Positions 7,017 to 15,076 of a stretch of DNA of 64,000 bases are shown in pieces (the stretch's first letter is position 1; every line of letters starts with the position of its first letter). A program made the translations under genes and the position numbers. A model generated the notes under the pieces. That model made no database searches. It worked only from the letters and a program-made list of their open reading frames with translations, and was not told the DNA's origin. Source of the stretch: JANOSH01 sp031415695 (GTDB lineage Bacteria; Actinomycetota; Acidimicrobiia; Acidimicrobiales; Ilumatobacteraceae); NCBI GenBank assembly GCA_031415695.1, contig JANOSH010000027.1, forward strand, positions 1 through 64,000, given 5' to 3'.

Positions 7017-7190
7017 GACTTCTTCTCCACTTCAAGGTCGTAAGGCTTACCGCGACAGTCTGACAAGGGGGTGCGCGATAGTTTTCCGCAGCTCACACAG
7101 CGCCGCCGCCCGTGGCCCGTCGCCCCGCCGATTGCGGCCACCGTCGCGGCTGGGAGTACAACCAGAGCGCCGATCCCCAGTTGCTCCGCC

Positions 7191-7230
7191 GCCCGTGGCG
7201 CCGAATCGATACCGAATCGGCGCCACGGGC
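7191..7230. repeat. Long inverted repeat (14-bp perfect arms)
   Basis: Arms 7191-7204 and 7217-7230 are perfect complements around a 12-base loop. There is no T-run on either side, so an intrinsic terminator is unlikely; a regulator site or a remnant of a small mobile repeat are alternatives. Confidence 0.7.
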
Positions 7231-7252
7231 ACGAACGAACATGGTCAAGGTG

Positions 7253-7310
7253 CCCGTAACCCAACACACCCGAACCCCAACACCCGTAACCCCAACACAC
7301 CCGAACCCAC
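7253..7310. repeat. Two-copy ~30-bp direct repeat, CCCGTAAC...AACACACCCGAACCC
   Basis: Copies at 7253-7282 and 7283-7310 differ by single-base changes and indels. The sequence is C/A-rich and lies directly upstream of the SDR promoter. Likely replication slippage; function not evident. Confidence 0.7.
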
Positions 7311-7335
7311 GCTCCCCCCGTGAGATACTTTCGCC

Positions 7336-8172
7336 ATGACCAAACGTCTCGCCAACAAGGTTGCAGTCATCACCGGGGGGAGCAACGGCATCGGGCGTGC
7401 CTGCGCCGAACGGTTCGCTGAAGAAGGCGCCCATATCGTCATCGCCGACCTTCTCGAAGCCCCCGGCCACGAAGCGGTAGCCGCCATTCGGAAACAGGGC
7501 GGACAAGCGGTCTTTTGTCGGCTCGACGCATCGAGTCGCATCGACAACGAGCAGGTCGCCCAAACTGCTATCGACACGTACGGACGAATCGACATCGTGG
7601 TGACCGCGGCAGGAATCAGTCACGCCGACTACTACTCCGGCGACATTGAACGCGACGTCAAACGGGCAATGGGTCAACTTGAGTATGCCGACCAGCCGGG
7701 TCGCGCCTTCGTTAGCATCGAACTCGACGACTGGCAACGGGTCATCGACGTCAACTTGACCGGCACATTCCTCGCCCTGCAAGCATGCGCCGTCAAGATG
7801 CTCGATGCCGGCACCCCGGGCTCAATCATCACCATCGCGTCCATCGCGGCCAAACACCCCGACGCCGGCCCTACCGCGTATACAGTCTCCAAAGCCGGCG
7901 TCTGGATGCTGACAAAGAAGGCCGCACGCGAACTCGCCAAGGCCAACATCCGGGTCAATGCCATCGGTCCCGGGTTCATCGATACCAACATGACCAAGCT
8001 CATCGATTTCGTCCCCGAGGAACGGCGCGCAGAACTCTTCGCTGGCATCCCCATGGGCCGTAAGGGAACACCCAGAGAAATCGCCAATGCCGCCCTATTC
8101 CTCGCCTCGGACGAGTCGAGCTATTTCACCGGCGAGATCCTGCACCCTGACGGCGGGTGGTTCACCGAATAG
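7336..8172 (+). CDS. Short-chain dehydrogenase/reductase
   Basis: A 278-residue classical SDR. The NAD(P)-binding glycine motif is TGGSNGIG (13-20), Asp38 at the end of beta-2 (IVIADLL) suggests NAD preference, TAAG is at 90-93, and the catalytic set is Asn140, Ser169, Tyr182 and Lys186. An insertion of about 30 residues (about 97-130) separates the fourth strand from helix 5, unlike minimal family members. The C-terminal GGWFTE fits the family end. The substrate is unknown; it precedes the gnd-zwf operon by 21 bp but gnd has its own apparent promoter, so a functional link is unproven. Confidence 0.88.
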   Translation: MTKRLANKVAVITGGSNGIGRACAERFAEEGAHIVIADLLEAPGHEAVAAIRKQGGQAVFCRLDASSRIDNEQVAQTAIDTYGRIDIVVTAAGISHADYYSGDIERDVKRAMGQLEYADQPGRAFVSIELDDWQRVIDVNLTGTFLALQACAVKMLDAGTPGSIITIASIAAKHPDAGPTAYTVSKAGVWMLTKKAARELAKANIRVNAIGPGFIDTNMTKLIDFVPEERRAELFAGIPMGRKGTPREIANAALFLASDESSYFTGEILHPDGGWFTE

Positions 8173-8181
8173 CTGACCGAA

Positions 8182-8193
8182 TAGCCTGGCGGT
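8182..8193 (+). promoter_or_regulatory. Leaderless -10 element before gnd (TAGCCT-N6-ATG)
   Basis: TAGCCT at 8182-8187 is followed by six bases and the gnd ATG. A -10 hexamer TANNNT ending 6-7 bases before the start codon places transcription initiation on the start codon itself, a common actinobacterial leaderless layout. No SD is present, which agrees. Confidence 0.55.
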
Positions 8194-9207
8194 ATGCAAC
8201 TAGCAATGATTGGTCTTGGGCGCATGGGTGCCAACATGGTTCGTCGTCTCATGGCCGCGGGCCACACGTGCGTCGTGTACGACGTCAACACGGATGCCGT
8301 ACAAGCACTGGCCAAGGAGGGCGCTACCCCGGCCTACTCCCCCGAGGAACTCGTAGCCGCCCTCAAGCCGCCGCGAGCACTCTGGATAATGGTTCCAGCC
8401 GCGTTCGTTGACAGCACCATCGAGACCTTGGCGCCCCTGCTGAAGAAGGGCGACACGATCATTGATGGCGGCAACAGCTACTACCGCGACGACCTCACCC
8501 GCTCAGCAGCCTTAGCAACGCAAGGCGTGAACTACCTCGACATTGGTACCTCCGGCGGCGTATTTGGCCGAGAACGCGGCTACTGCATGATGGTCGGCGG
8601 CGACGCGAACGCCGTCAAGCGACTAGCACCTGCCCTCGACAGCCTCGCTCCCGGCTCGGCGTCAGCACCCAGGACCAAGGGCCGCAAAGGAAAGGTGACG
8701 CAAGAGGAAAAGGGCTGGCTGCATTGCGGTCCCTCTGGCGCCGGTCACTTCGTCAAAATGGTCCACAACGGCATCGAATATGGCCTGATGGCCGCCTACG
8801 CCGAGGGCTTCAATATTCTGGCCACCGCTGGCATTGGACGGGCCGATCAACAACACGATGCCGAAACCACCCCACTGCGCGACCCGCATGCCTACCAATA
8901 CCAATTCGACCTCGGCGCCATTAGCGAACTCTGGAGACGGGGGAGCGTGGTTTCCAGTTGGCTGATGGACCTGACCGCCCAGGCGCTGCACGACAACCCT
9001 AACCTCGAGGGATTCAACGGGCACGTCAGCGACTCGGGTGAAGGCCGCTGGACCGCGTTGGCCGCCATCGACGAAGGTGTTCCCGCGCCCGTCATCACCG
9101 CTGCGCTCTTTAGCCGCTTCTCGAGCCGCGGAAACGACGACACCGCCAACAAACTGCTCAGCGCCATGCGCCAGCAGTTCGGTGGCCACCACGAAAAGAG
9201 GTCCTAA
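8194..9207 (+). CDS. gnd: 6-phosphogluconate dehydrogenase, short (GntZ/YqeC-type) form
   Basis: Oxidises and decarboxylates 6-phosphogluconate to ribulose 5-phosphate in the oxidative pentose phosphate route. At 337 residues it belongs to the short, usually NAD-dependent class rather than the ~470-residue NADP enzyme. Visible features: Rossmann motif GLGRMGANM (7-15), the substrate-binding IDGGNSYYRDD, the TSGGVFGRERGYCMMVGG loop, and catalytic Lys/Asn in HFVKMVHNGIEYG. It is the first gene of a tight operon with zwf (2-bp gap) and a histidine phosphatase. A segment of about 15 basic/polar residues (PRTKGRKGKVTQEEK) before the HCGPSGAGHF motif appears slightly longer than usual. Confidence 0.93.
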   Translation: MQLAMIGLGRMGANMVRRLMAAGHTCVVYDVNTDAVQALAKEGATPAYSPEELVAALKPPRALWIMVPAAFVDSTIETLAPLLKKGDTIIDGGNSYYRDDLTRSAALATQGVNYLDIGTSGGVFGRERGYCMMVGGDANAVKRLAPALDSLAPGSASAPRTKGRKGKVTQEEKGWLHCGPSGAGHFVKMVHNGIEYGLMAAYAEGFNILATAGIGRADQQHDAETTPLRDPHAYQYQFDLGAISELWRRGSVVSSWLMDLTAQALHDNPNLEGFNGHVSDSGEGRWTALAAIDEGVPAPVITAALFSRFSSRGNDDTANKLLSAMRQQFGGHHEKRS

Positions 9208-9209
9208 CC

Positions 9210-10601
9210 ATGTCGCAACAACCGATAGCCGACGCGCTAGTGATCTTCGGCGCGACGGGGGATCTTTCCAAGCGCAAGTTGTTCCCTGCGCTGTACAACA
9301 TCATTCGTCATCAAGGCGTCGACCTACCCATCATCGGCCTTGCCCGCGACAGCTGGACCGACGAAGCGTTCCAGGCCCACGCCCGTCAATCGCTGCATGA
9401 CCATATGGGCAACACAAACGACATCTTGGTCGATGCCCTAACGACGGGCCTTCACCTCGTCACCGGTGACTACTCAAGCCTCACGACGTTCGAGGCGTTA
9501 CGAGGATGCCTCGATCAACTCGGATCCAAGACCGCGGTGTTCTACCTCGCAATTCCGCCAGTGGCTTTCCCCACCGTTATCGAATCTCTCGCAAAGGTCG
9601 GCCTCGCCGAACGCGGACGCATCGTGGTCGAAAAGCCGTTCGGCCGAGACCTCGCTAGTGCCCAGGAATTGAACCGCACGCTGCACACGGTGTTCCCCGA
9701 AGAACGAATTTTTCGGATCGATCACTACCTTGGCAAGGAAAGCGTCGAAGATCTGCTGGTCTTCAGATTCTCGAATACGTTGCTTGAACCGGTCTGGAAT
9801 CGTAACTACGTACGCCAAATTCAGATCACCATGTCGGAAAGCATTGGGGTCGAAGGACGCGGCAGTTTCTACGATTCTGTCGGTGCCGTCCGCGACATCT
9901 TGCAAAATCACCTACTTCAGGTACTGGCGTTGTTATGCATGGAGCCTCCTGTCGGGCCCGAGTCCAATCATCTGCAAGACGAGAAAGCCAAGGTGTTCGC
10001 TGCACTACAACCCATTCATTGTGAAGACGTTGTGCGTGGTCAATACGTTGGGTACCTGGACGAACCCGGTGTCACACCCGGCTCAACTGTTGAGACGTTC
10101 GTGGCCGCCCGGCTTACGATTGAAAGCTGGCGCTGGGCCAGCGTGCCAATCTGGGTTCGCTGCGGAAAGGGGCTCACCTCAGCCGCTACTGAATGTGTCG
10201 TTGAGCTGCGCGAACCACCTCGCATGTTGTTCGACGAACACCCTGACGGCGCCCTCCCCAAGCGAAACCTCATTCGTTTCCGGCTCGGCAAGAACGACGG
10301 GGTCACACTGACGGTGCAGGCCAAGACTCCCGGGCAATACCTGGACTCAGAGAGCGTTGATCTGAGCTGCGACTTTGCTGCCGCGCTCGGCGAACGCCGA
10401 GAGGCGTACGAGCGGCTCCTCTGGGATGCCATCCAAGGGCTGCCACGCCGATTCGCCCGCCAGGACATCGTTGAGCAAACGTGGCGTGTCGTCCAACCAC
10501 TGCTCGACAACCCAGGCCCTGTACATACCTACGAGCGAGGCACGTGGGGGCCAGCGACCGCCGACCAACTCGTTCCCGGTGGCTGGTACCCGCCGACGTG
10601 A
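9210..10601 (+). CDS. zwf: Glucose-6-phosphate 1-dehydrogenase
   Basis: Catalyses the first step of the oxidative pentose phosphate pathway, making 6-phosphogluconolactone and NAD(P)H. The 463-residue protein shows the coenzyme motif GATGDLSKRK (about 14-23), the VEKPFGRDL segment and the active-site signature RIDHYLGKE (around 170-178). It starts 2 bp after the gnd stop with an AAGAGG ribosome-binding site and its stop overlaps the start of the next gene (GTGA). No opcA or pgl gene is adjacent, unlike in many actinobacteria. Confidence 0.95.
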   Translation: MSQQPIADALVIFGATGDLSKRKLFPALYNIIRHQGVDLPIIGLARDSWTDEAFQAHARQSLHDHMGNTNDILVDALTTGLHLVTGDYSSLTTFEALRGCLDQLGSKTAVFYLAIPPVAFPTVIESLAKVGLAERGRIVVEKPFGRDLASAQELNRTLHTVFPEERIFRIDHYLGKESVEDLLVFRFSNTLLEPVWNRNYVRQIQITMSESIGVEGRGSFYDSVGAVRDILQNHLLQVLALLCMEPPVGPESNHLQDEKAKVFAALQPIHCEDVVRGQYVGYLDEPGVTPGSTVETFVAARLTIESWRWASVPIWVRCGKGLTSAATECVVELREPPRMLFDEHPDGALPKRNLIRFRLGKNDGVTLTVQAKTPGQYLDSESVDLSCDFAAALGERREAYERLLWDAIQGLPRRFARQDIVEQTWRVVQPLLDNPGPVHTYERGTWGPATADQLVPGGWYPPT

Positions 10602-11164
10602 CCAACAAACTCGTCGTGGTGCGCCACGGCCATACCGAGTGGTCCCACAGTGGCCGCTTCACCGGGCGAACCGATCTCTCCCTTCTACCCGAGGGTGAAC
10701 AAGCGGCTCGAAGACTTCAGCCCGAATTGGCCAAGCTTGGCCCGTTCGCTGCGGTCTATACGTCGCCGTTACGACGCGCCGCACGCACCGCAGAGCTCGC
10801 TGGCTTTGCGACGGCGATACCCGACCCGAATCTCATGGAAGTGAATTATGGGGCTGACGATGGTCGCACCAGAGCCGAGATTCTCATCGATCGGCCCGGT
10901 TGGGACAATTGGACCGATGGATACGAAGGCAACGCCGAAACCATCGATGACGTGGCCGCCCGCGCCGACCGCGCCATTGCGACAGTCCGAGCCATCGACG
11001 GCGACGTCCTGATCTTTGCCCATAGCCATTTCCTGTGCATGCTGGCGGCTCGATGGTTGGGTGCCGCACCGTTGTTCGCAGCCCAATTCGTTCTCGACCC
11101 CACCGGTATCAGCGTCCTGGGGTGGAAGCGAGAACGCCCGGCGCTCGTGCGCTGGAATGCTTGA
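10598..11164 (+). CDS. Histidine-phosphatase family protein (GpmB/CobC-like)
   Basis: A 188-residue member of the histidine phosphatase superfamily. The phosphoacceptor motif is RHGHTEW (His10), Arg/Glu residues follow in TSPLRRAARTAEL and MEVNYGADDGRT, and the second catalytic histidine is in IFAHSHFLCML. The substrate cannot be read from the sequence; it may act on a sugar phosphate or cofactor phosphate, given its translational coupling to zwf. The GTG at 10598-10600 overlaps the zwf stop. An upstream in-frame start would place 39 residues inside zwf and is rejected. Confidence 0.88.
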   Translation: MTNKLVVVRHGHTEWSHSGRFTGRTDLSLLPEGEQAARRLQPELAKLGPFAAVYTSPLRRAARTAELAGFATAIPDPNLMEVNYGADDGRTRAEILIDRPGWDNWTDGYEGNAETIDDVAARADRAIATVRAIDGDVLIFAHSHFLCMLAARWLGAAPLFAAQFVLDPTGISVLGWKRERPALVRWNA

Positions 11165-11169
11165 AAGCT

Positions 11170-12318
11170 TTAAAGACCCAACCCGCGACCAATGATCTCT
11201 TTCATGATCTCGGTCGTACCGCCGTACACAGTGGTAATGCGCGCATCGGCGTACGCCCGAGCAATGGGGTACTCCATCATGTAGCCATACCCCCCGAACA
11301 ATTGTAGGCATCGATCGACAACTCGTTTTTGCAGCTCGGTGCACCACCATTTGGCCATCGACGCATCCTGAGGTGTGAGGCGACGGGCGTTGAGTTCGCT
11401 AACACTCTTGTCGATGTACGCCTGGCCGATTTCAACCTCGGTAGCCACCTCGGCCAGCACAAATTTGGAGTTCTGAAAGCTGCCGACTGGCTGCCCGAAC
11501 GCCTTGCGCTCCTTCACATACTCCAAGGTCATATTCAGAGCGCTGCGTGCCGCTGCTACGCCCATCATGGCGATGCTCAATCGTTCCTGGGCCAGGTTAG
11601 TGGCCAAGTACCGAAAGCCCATACCCTCGTCGCCTAACCGATTTTCGACCGGCACCCGCACGTCGTTGAAGAACAATTCGGCCGTGTCTTGACTGTGCAT
11701 TCCCAGCTTGTCGAGGTTTCTCCCGCGTTCGAAGCCTGGCATACCCCGCTCAATAACCACGAGGCTCATTCCGGTGTGCTTTTGGGTCGGGTCAGTCTTG
11801 ACTGCCGTGATGATCAAGTCGCTATTGATGCCATTGGTAATAAATGTCTTGGAGCCGTTCACCACATACGAGTCGCCGTCGCGCACTGCAGTTGTCGTCA
11901 TGGAGGCCAAGTCGGACCCGATGGATGGTTCGGTCATGGCGATAGCGGTGATCAATTCACCCGAGGCCAGACCGGGTAACCATCGTCGCTTCTGGTCAGG
12001 CGTGCAGTATTCCAGGAAGTACGGAATGGTGATGTCGTTGTGCAGGGTGAGGCCGAGACCGGCACCTGAGATATTGGCTGCGGCGACCTCCTCAGTGAAC
12101 ACCTGGTTGTAGCGGAAATCGCGTACACCGCCCCCGCCGTATTCCTCGGGGATCGACATCCCGAGAAAACCGTTGCGGCCGGCCGACGCGAAGATTTCGC
12201 GGGGCACAATTCCGGCCTCTTCCCACAGTAGGAAGTGAGGTGTGATCTCTTTGGCGATCCATGCGCGCACGCTCGATCGGAACTGTTCGTGTTCGTCTTG
12301 GAAATGACCGCGTTGCAT
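11170..12318 (-). CDS. Acyl-CoA dehydrogenase
   Basis: A flavin-dependent acyl-CoA dehydrogenase of 382 residues introducing the alpha-beta double bond in an acyl-CoA. Family blocks are present in order: N-terminal helical domain, the beta-domain FAD/substrate motifs AIAMTEPSIGSDLASM and VNGSKTFITNG, and the C-terminal FAD contacts RKAFGQPVGSFQ and QLFGGYGYMMEYP. At the usual catalytic position YEGT the sequence reads YGGTTEI, so the base may instead be the Glu in NLAQERLS, as in isovaleryl-CoA dehydrogenase; this is inference. ATG 12316-12318 was preferred over a GTG ten codons upstream. It diverges from the SCP2 gene with only 24 bp between starts. Confidence 0.93.
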   Translation of the reverse strand: MQRGHFQDEHEQFRSSVRAWIAKEITPHFLLWEEAGIVPREIFASAGRNGFLGMSIPEEYGGGGVRDFRYNQVFTEEVAAANISGAGLGLTLHNDITIPYFLEYCTPDQKRRWLPGLASGELITAIAMTEPSIGSDLASMTTTAVRDGDSYVVNGSKTFITNGINSDLIITAVKTDPTQKHTGMSLVVIERGMPGFERGRNLDKLGMHSQDTAELFFNDVRVPVENRLGDEGMGFRYLATNLAQERLSIAMMGVAAARSALNMTLEYVKERKAFGQPVGSFQNSKFVLAEVATEVEIGQAYIDKSVSELNARRLTPQDASMAKWWCTELQKRVVDRCLQLFGGYGYMMEYPIARAYADARITTVYGGTTEIMKEIIGRGLGL

Positions 12319-12329
12319 GCTGGGAACCG

Positions 12330-12342
12330 TATCCTGTCCGGT
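12330..12342 (+). promoter_or_regulatory. Putative leaderless -10 for the SCP2 gene (TATCCT-N7-ATG)
   Basis: TATCCT at 12330-12335 ends seven bases before the ATG at 12343. It lies in the 24-bp space shared with the divergent acyl-CoA dehydrogenase start, so the two promoters must overlap each other's 5' ends. Confidence 0.45.
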
Positions 12343-12747
12343 ATGCACCAGTTCCTGTCAGATGCGTGGTTTGCAGCGGCGCGGCAGCTTGCCGGCAAGT
12401 ACATCGATGAGATCCCAGATGTTCCCGTGAAGGTTCGTGCCAACCAGATCATCACCGACGTGCCGTTCGGCGACGGCGACATACACACCCACCTCGACAC
12501 GTCGAGCGGGCGGCCCGTGCTCGAGCAGGGCCATCTCGACAAACCCGATGTCACGGTCACAACCGACTACGTCACCGCAAAGTCGATGTTGATTGATCAG
12601 GATCAAGACGCGGCGATGCAGGCGTTTATGGGTGGTCGCATAAAGATCCAAGGCGACATGACCAAGCTCTTGATGCTGCAGTCGGCACCGCGTTCTGAGC
12701 GTGCGGCGCAGGCAGCTCAAGAGCTGAAGGCGATAACAATCCTCTAA
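12343..12747 (+). CDS. SCP2 sterol-carrier domain protein
   Basis: A 134-residue single-domain SCP2-like protein. The beta-sheet and helix pattern is seen in VPVKVRANQIITDVPFGDGD, HLDTSSGRP, PDVTVTTDY, and the hydrophobic-ligand-binding end QAFMGGRIKIQGDMTKLLML, where the GRIKIQGD segment is the family hallmark. Such proteins bind lipids or acyl-CoA. It is divergently paired with an acyl-CoA dehydrogenase, which supports a lipid-related role. Which ligand it binds cannot be stated. Confidence 0.88.
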   Translation: MHQFLSDAWFAAARQLAGKYIDEIPDVPVKVRANQIITDVPFGDGDIHTHLDTSSGRPVLEQGHLDKPDVTVTTDYVTAKSMLIDQDQDAAMQAFMGGRIKIQGDMTKLLMLQSAPRSERAAQAAQELKAITIL

Positions 12748-12767
12748 TTCGCCGTAACATTATGGTT

Positions 12768-14135
12768 ATGAGCAATTCAGAGCCAGTGGCCAGTCAGCGC
12801 CGCGAGTACTACGACCTGGAAACTGCCCGCCTATGGGCTGCAGACTCTCGTACATCTGAGATCGTATTTTCTCGCCTCTTTGACGGCTGGCCCGAGGTGC
12901 ATCATCACCTAGCAGCCAATGAAAGCACGCCGGTGCATCTGCTTGAACGCCTCGCTCACGATCCTCGACCCGAGGTCCGCGCTGCGCTTGCCGACAATTC
13001 CACGGCGCAGCGGATGAGCATTCGTCCCTCCGCTCCCGCGCCTGCAGCGAACTCGGTAGCCGCAGCAGCCGCTGCCTCGCTCCGTATGGTGTGCAGCGCC
13101 TGCGGAACGTACCTCACGGCCGAGATGCGCAACTGCGGCCACTGCGGCGTTAACGTTCGCGGCTGGTCCGACGTCTTGACCTCCACGTCGGTGCTGCCAA
13201 CCGTGGCCGCCGCAGCAGCTAGCGCGCAAGCAGCTAGCGCGCCAACTGCGAGCGCTCCAACGGCACCGATGGCCGCTTCCACCCCAACGGCATCGGCGAG
13301 TGCTGCGCCGACCCCCGCCCCACGCACTCAGTCGGCATCGGCCGATACCACAGTGATGAACATGTCGAGGCGAGACCGTTGGAACTTCGGACGCACCGTT
13401 GGCCCGTTCGGATTCATTGCGTTCTTTAGCTTGGTGGCGTTGCTGGCCCTCGGGGCCTTGGCCATGTCGGTGTTCAAAACCGACACCAAAAGGACAACGG
13501 TAAAGTCGGCGGTTCCTGCCGCTCCATCGGGCACTCTCAGTAACGTCCCGGCCAGCGCGACGAAGGTCGCGGCCGCAGCAACCACCGTTGCCGGGGCCAC
13601 GCCACAGACAGCAGCCGTACGAGAGACGGTTACTACGCCGGCGGCTGCAGTTGCGTCGGCTCCCGCGGTGACTACAGCTAGGGCAGTGGTTACCACCGCC
13701 AGACCCATTATCACCGCTGCCGCGGTTCCACCGACCGCAGCCCTCGTCGGTCCGAGCGCAGCGACTGTCACCAGCGTTGCCAATCTGGCCCAACAGTATG
13801 CAACCGCACTGGCATCCAAGAACGCCGATTCGGTACGGTCGCTCAACCCGGCCCACACCGGCGACCTTTCCGGCTACAAGTACCTCGACCGATCAACGGT
13901 TATTCCAGTAACTGTCGGACAAGTTGGAACAACATCGTCGTATCGCACGCGGCTCGGCCTCGTCGCCCACGAGAGCCGACCGGAGGGAAACCGCACGGTG
14001 CTGTACTGCGCCGAGTGGGTTGTAGATGTCACCGGCAAGCGAGTGAACCCCGAGTCGGGCCGTCAGGTCCGCACGCTGCCGGGCTACGCCACTCCCGACA
14101 GCGTGAAAGGCGAACTGCAAACCGCCTGTAAATAG
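12768..14135 (+). CDS. Membrane protein with LRV-type repeat and zinc ribbon
   Basis: The N-terminus resembles leucine-rich variant repeats (VHHHLAANESTPVHLLERLA then HDPRPEVRAALADN). A zinc ribbon with two CxxC knuckles follows (CSACGTYL...CGHCG, about 110-131), then a long Ala/Pro/Thr linker, one membrane helix (GPFGFIAFFSLVALLALGAL, about 215-235), a second Ala/Thr-rich low-complexity stretch and a C-terminal domain of about 120 residues that contains two Cys (LYCAEW and LQTACK). Topology predicts a cytoplasmic LRV/zinc part and an external C-terminal domain. I do not recognise the full architecture. The ATG at 12768 lies seven bases after TAACAT, a leaderless-type -10; a second ATG two codons upstream is possible. 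Confidence 0.8.
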   Translation: MSNSEPVASQRREYYDLETARLWAADSRTSEIVFSRLFDGWPEVHHHLAANESTPVHLLERLAHDPRPEVRAALADNSTAQRMSIRPSAPAPAANSVAAAAAASLRMVCSACGTYLTAEMRNCGHCGVNVRGWSDVLTSTSVLPTVAAAAASAQAASAPTASAPTAPMAASTPTASASAAPTPAPRTQSASADTTVMNMSRRDRWNFGRTVGPFGFIAFFSLVALLALGALAMSVFKTDTKRTTVKSAVPAAPSGTLSNVPASATKVAAAATTVAGATPQTAAVRETVTTPAAAVASAPAVTTARAVVTTARPIITAAAVPPTAALVGPSAATVTSVANLAQQYATALASKNADSVRSLNPAHTGDLSGYKYLDRSTVIPVTVGQVGTTSSYRTRLGLVAHESRPEGNRTVLYCAEWVVDVTGKRVNPESGRQVRTLPGYATPDSVKGELQTACK

Positions 14136-14138
14136 CAG

Positions 14139-15014
14139 CTACGACGACAGCGTGTTGAGCGCCATGGTGAGCCCGGCAACATCCCAGCGGTCGTCTCTCT
14201 CCACAGAATCGCCAAACTCCCAACTACGAAAACGTTTCACCGTACCGCCCTGAACGAACCAGGTCTCGCCCGTGAATTTGCAGGCCTCGCTTGCGAGGTA
14301 GGCAACAAGCGGCGAAATGTTGGCCGGATCCCACTTGTCGAATCCACCGAACTCAGGCTCTTTCAGCACATCACCTAGACCAGGTGTCGCCAAGGTAAGG
14401 CGGGTGCGGGCCGCAGGTGCGATGCAGTTTGACTTGACGTTGTAGCGCTTGAGCTCTTTGGCGGCGATCTGAGAAAACGTAGCTATGCCCGACTTCGCGG
14501 CACCGTAGTTTGTTTGGCCAGGGTTCGAGAACAGCCCCGATGTCGACGAGGTATGGACAACGTTGCGGGGCTTGTCGATACCGGCTTTGGTCTGTTCGCG
14601 CCAATAGGCCGCGGCCCAACGCGTGGGTACGAAGTGACCTTTCAAGTGAACTGCTATGACTGCATCCCATTCTTCCTCGGTCATGTTGATAAGGACTCGG
14701 TCACGCAAAATGCCGGCATTGTTGACCAAGATGTCGAGGTCCCCGAACGTTTCGACAGCGCAATTAACCAACCGTTGCCCACCCTCCCAATCGGCGACAT
14801 TGTCGTAATTGGCTACGGCCTCACCGCCCATGCCGATGATTTCGTCGACAACTTGTTGCGCCGGGGTGGTGTCGGTTCCACTGCCGTCATTGGCACCGCC
14901 AAGGTCGTTGACGACGACTTTGGCTCCTTCGGCCGCGAACAGGAGTGCGTGCTCGCGACCAATGCCGCGACCCGCCCCGGTAATAATTGCGACTCGCCCC
15001 TGTAGTGCGCCCAT
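14139..15014 (-). CDS. SDR-family 3-hydroxyacyl-CoA dehydrogenase-like protein
   Basis: A 291-residue SDR resembling the dehydrogenase unit of peroxisomal multifunctional enzyme 2. Cofactor motif TGAGRGIG (13-20), the extended VVVNDLGGANDGSG loop typical of that group, NNAG, catalytic Ser in HTSSTSGLF, and YxxxK in NYGAAKSG. It probably oxidises 3-hydroxyacyl-CoA or related steroid/fatty intermediates. A GGGAG SD lies about 7 bases before the ATG. Its stop is 3 bp from the end of the convergent membrane protein gene. Substrate is inferred from family only. Confidence 0.88.
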   Translation of the reverse strand: MGALQGRVAIITGAGRGIGREHALLFAAEGAKVVVNDLGGANDGSGTDTTPAQQVVDEIIGMGGEAVANYDNVADWEGGQRLVNCAVETFGDLDILVNNAGILRDRVLINMTEEEWDAVIAVHLKGHFVPTRWAAAYWREQTKAGIDKPRNVVHTSSTSGLFSNPGQTNYGAAKSGIATFSQIAAKELKRYNVKSNCIAPAARTRLTLATPGLGDVLKEPEFGGFDKWDPANISPLVAYLASEACKFTGETWFVQGGTVKRFRSWEFGDSVERDDRWDVAGLTMALNTLSS

Positions 15015-15076
15015 AGATGTCTCCCGTTCGGTCGATCATGGTTCGATCGACTCGTCAGGAACGGTACCTTGCAGTC

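Larger units (their letters stand above)
7017..7335. promoter_or_regulatory. Divergent intergenic region with hairpin and short repeats
   Basis: This 319-bp gap separates the divergent hypothetical gene and the SDR gene. It holds a 14-bp-arm inverted repeat at 7191-7230 (arm GCCCGTGGCGCCGA, 12-base loop), a two-copy 30-bp repeat at 7253-7310 and a GATACT box six bases before the SDR ATG that could be a leaderless -10. Some further G/C-rich stretches show no coding pattern. Confidence 0.5.

Noticed and set aside
6299..7300. A 333-residue minus-strand frame beside the hypothetical gene
   Set aside because: Its N-terminal two thirds show no protein-like pattern; only its stop near 6299 is of interest as the possible former end of the neighbouring gene after a frameshift.
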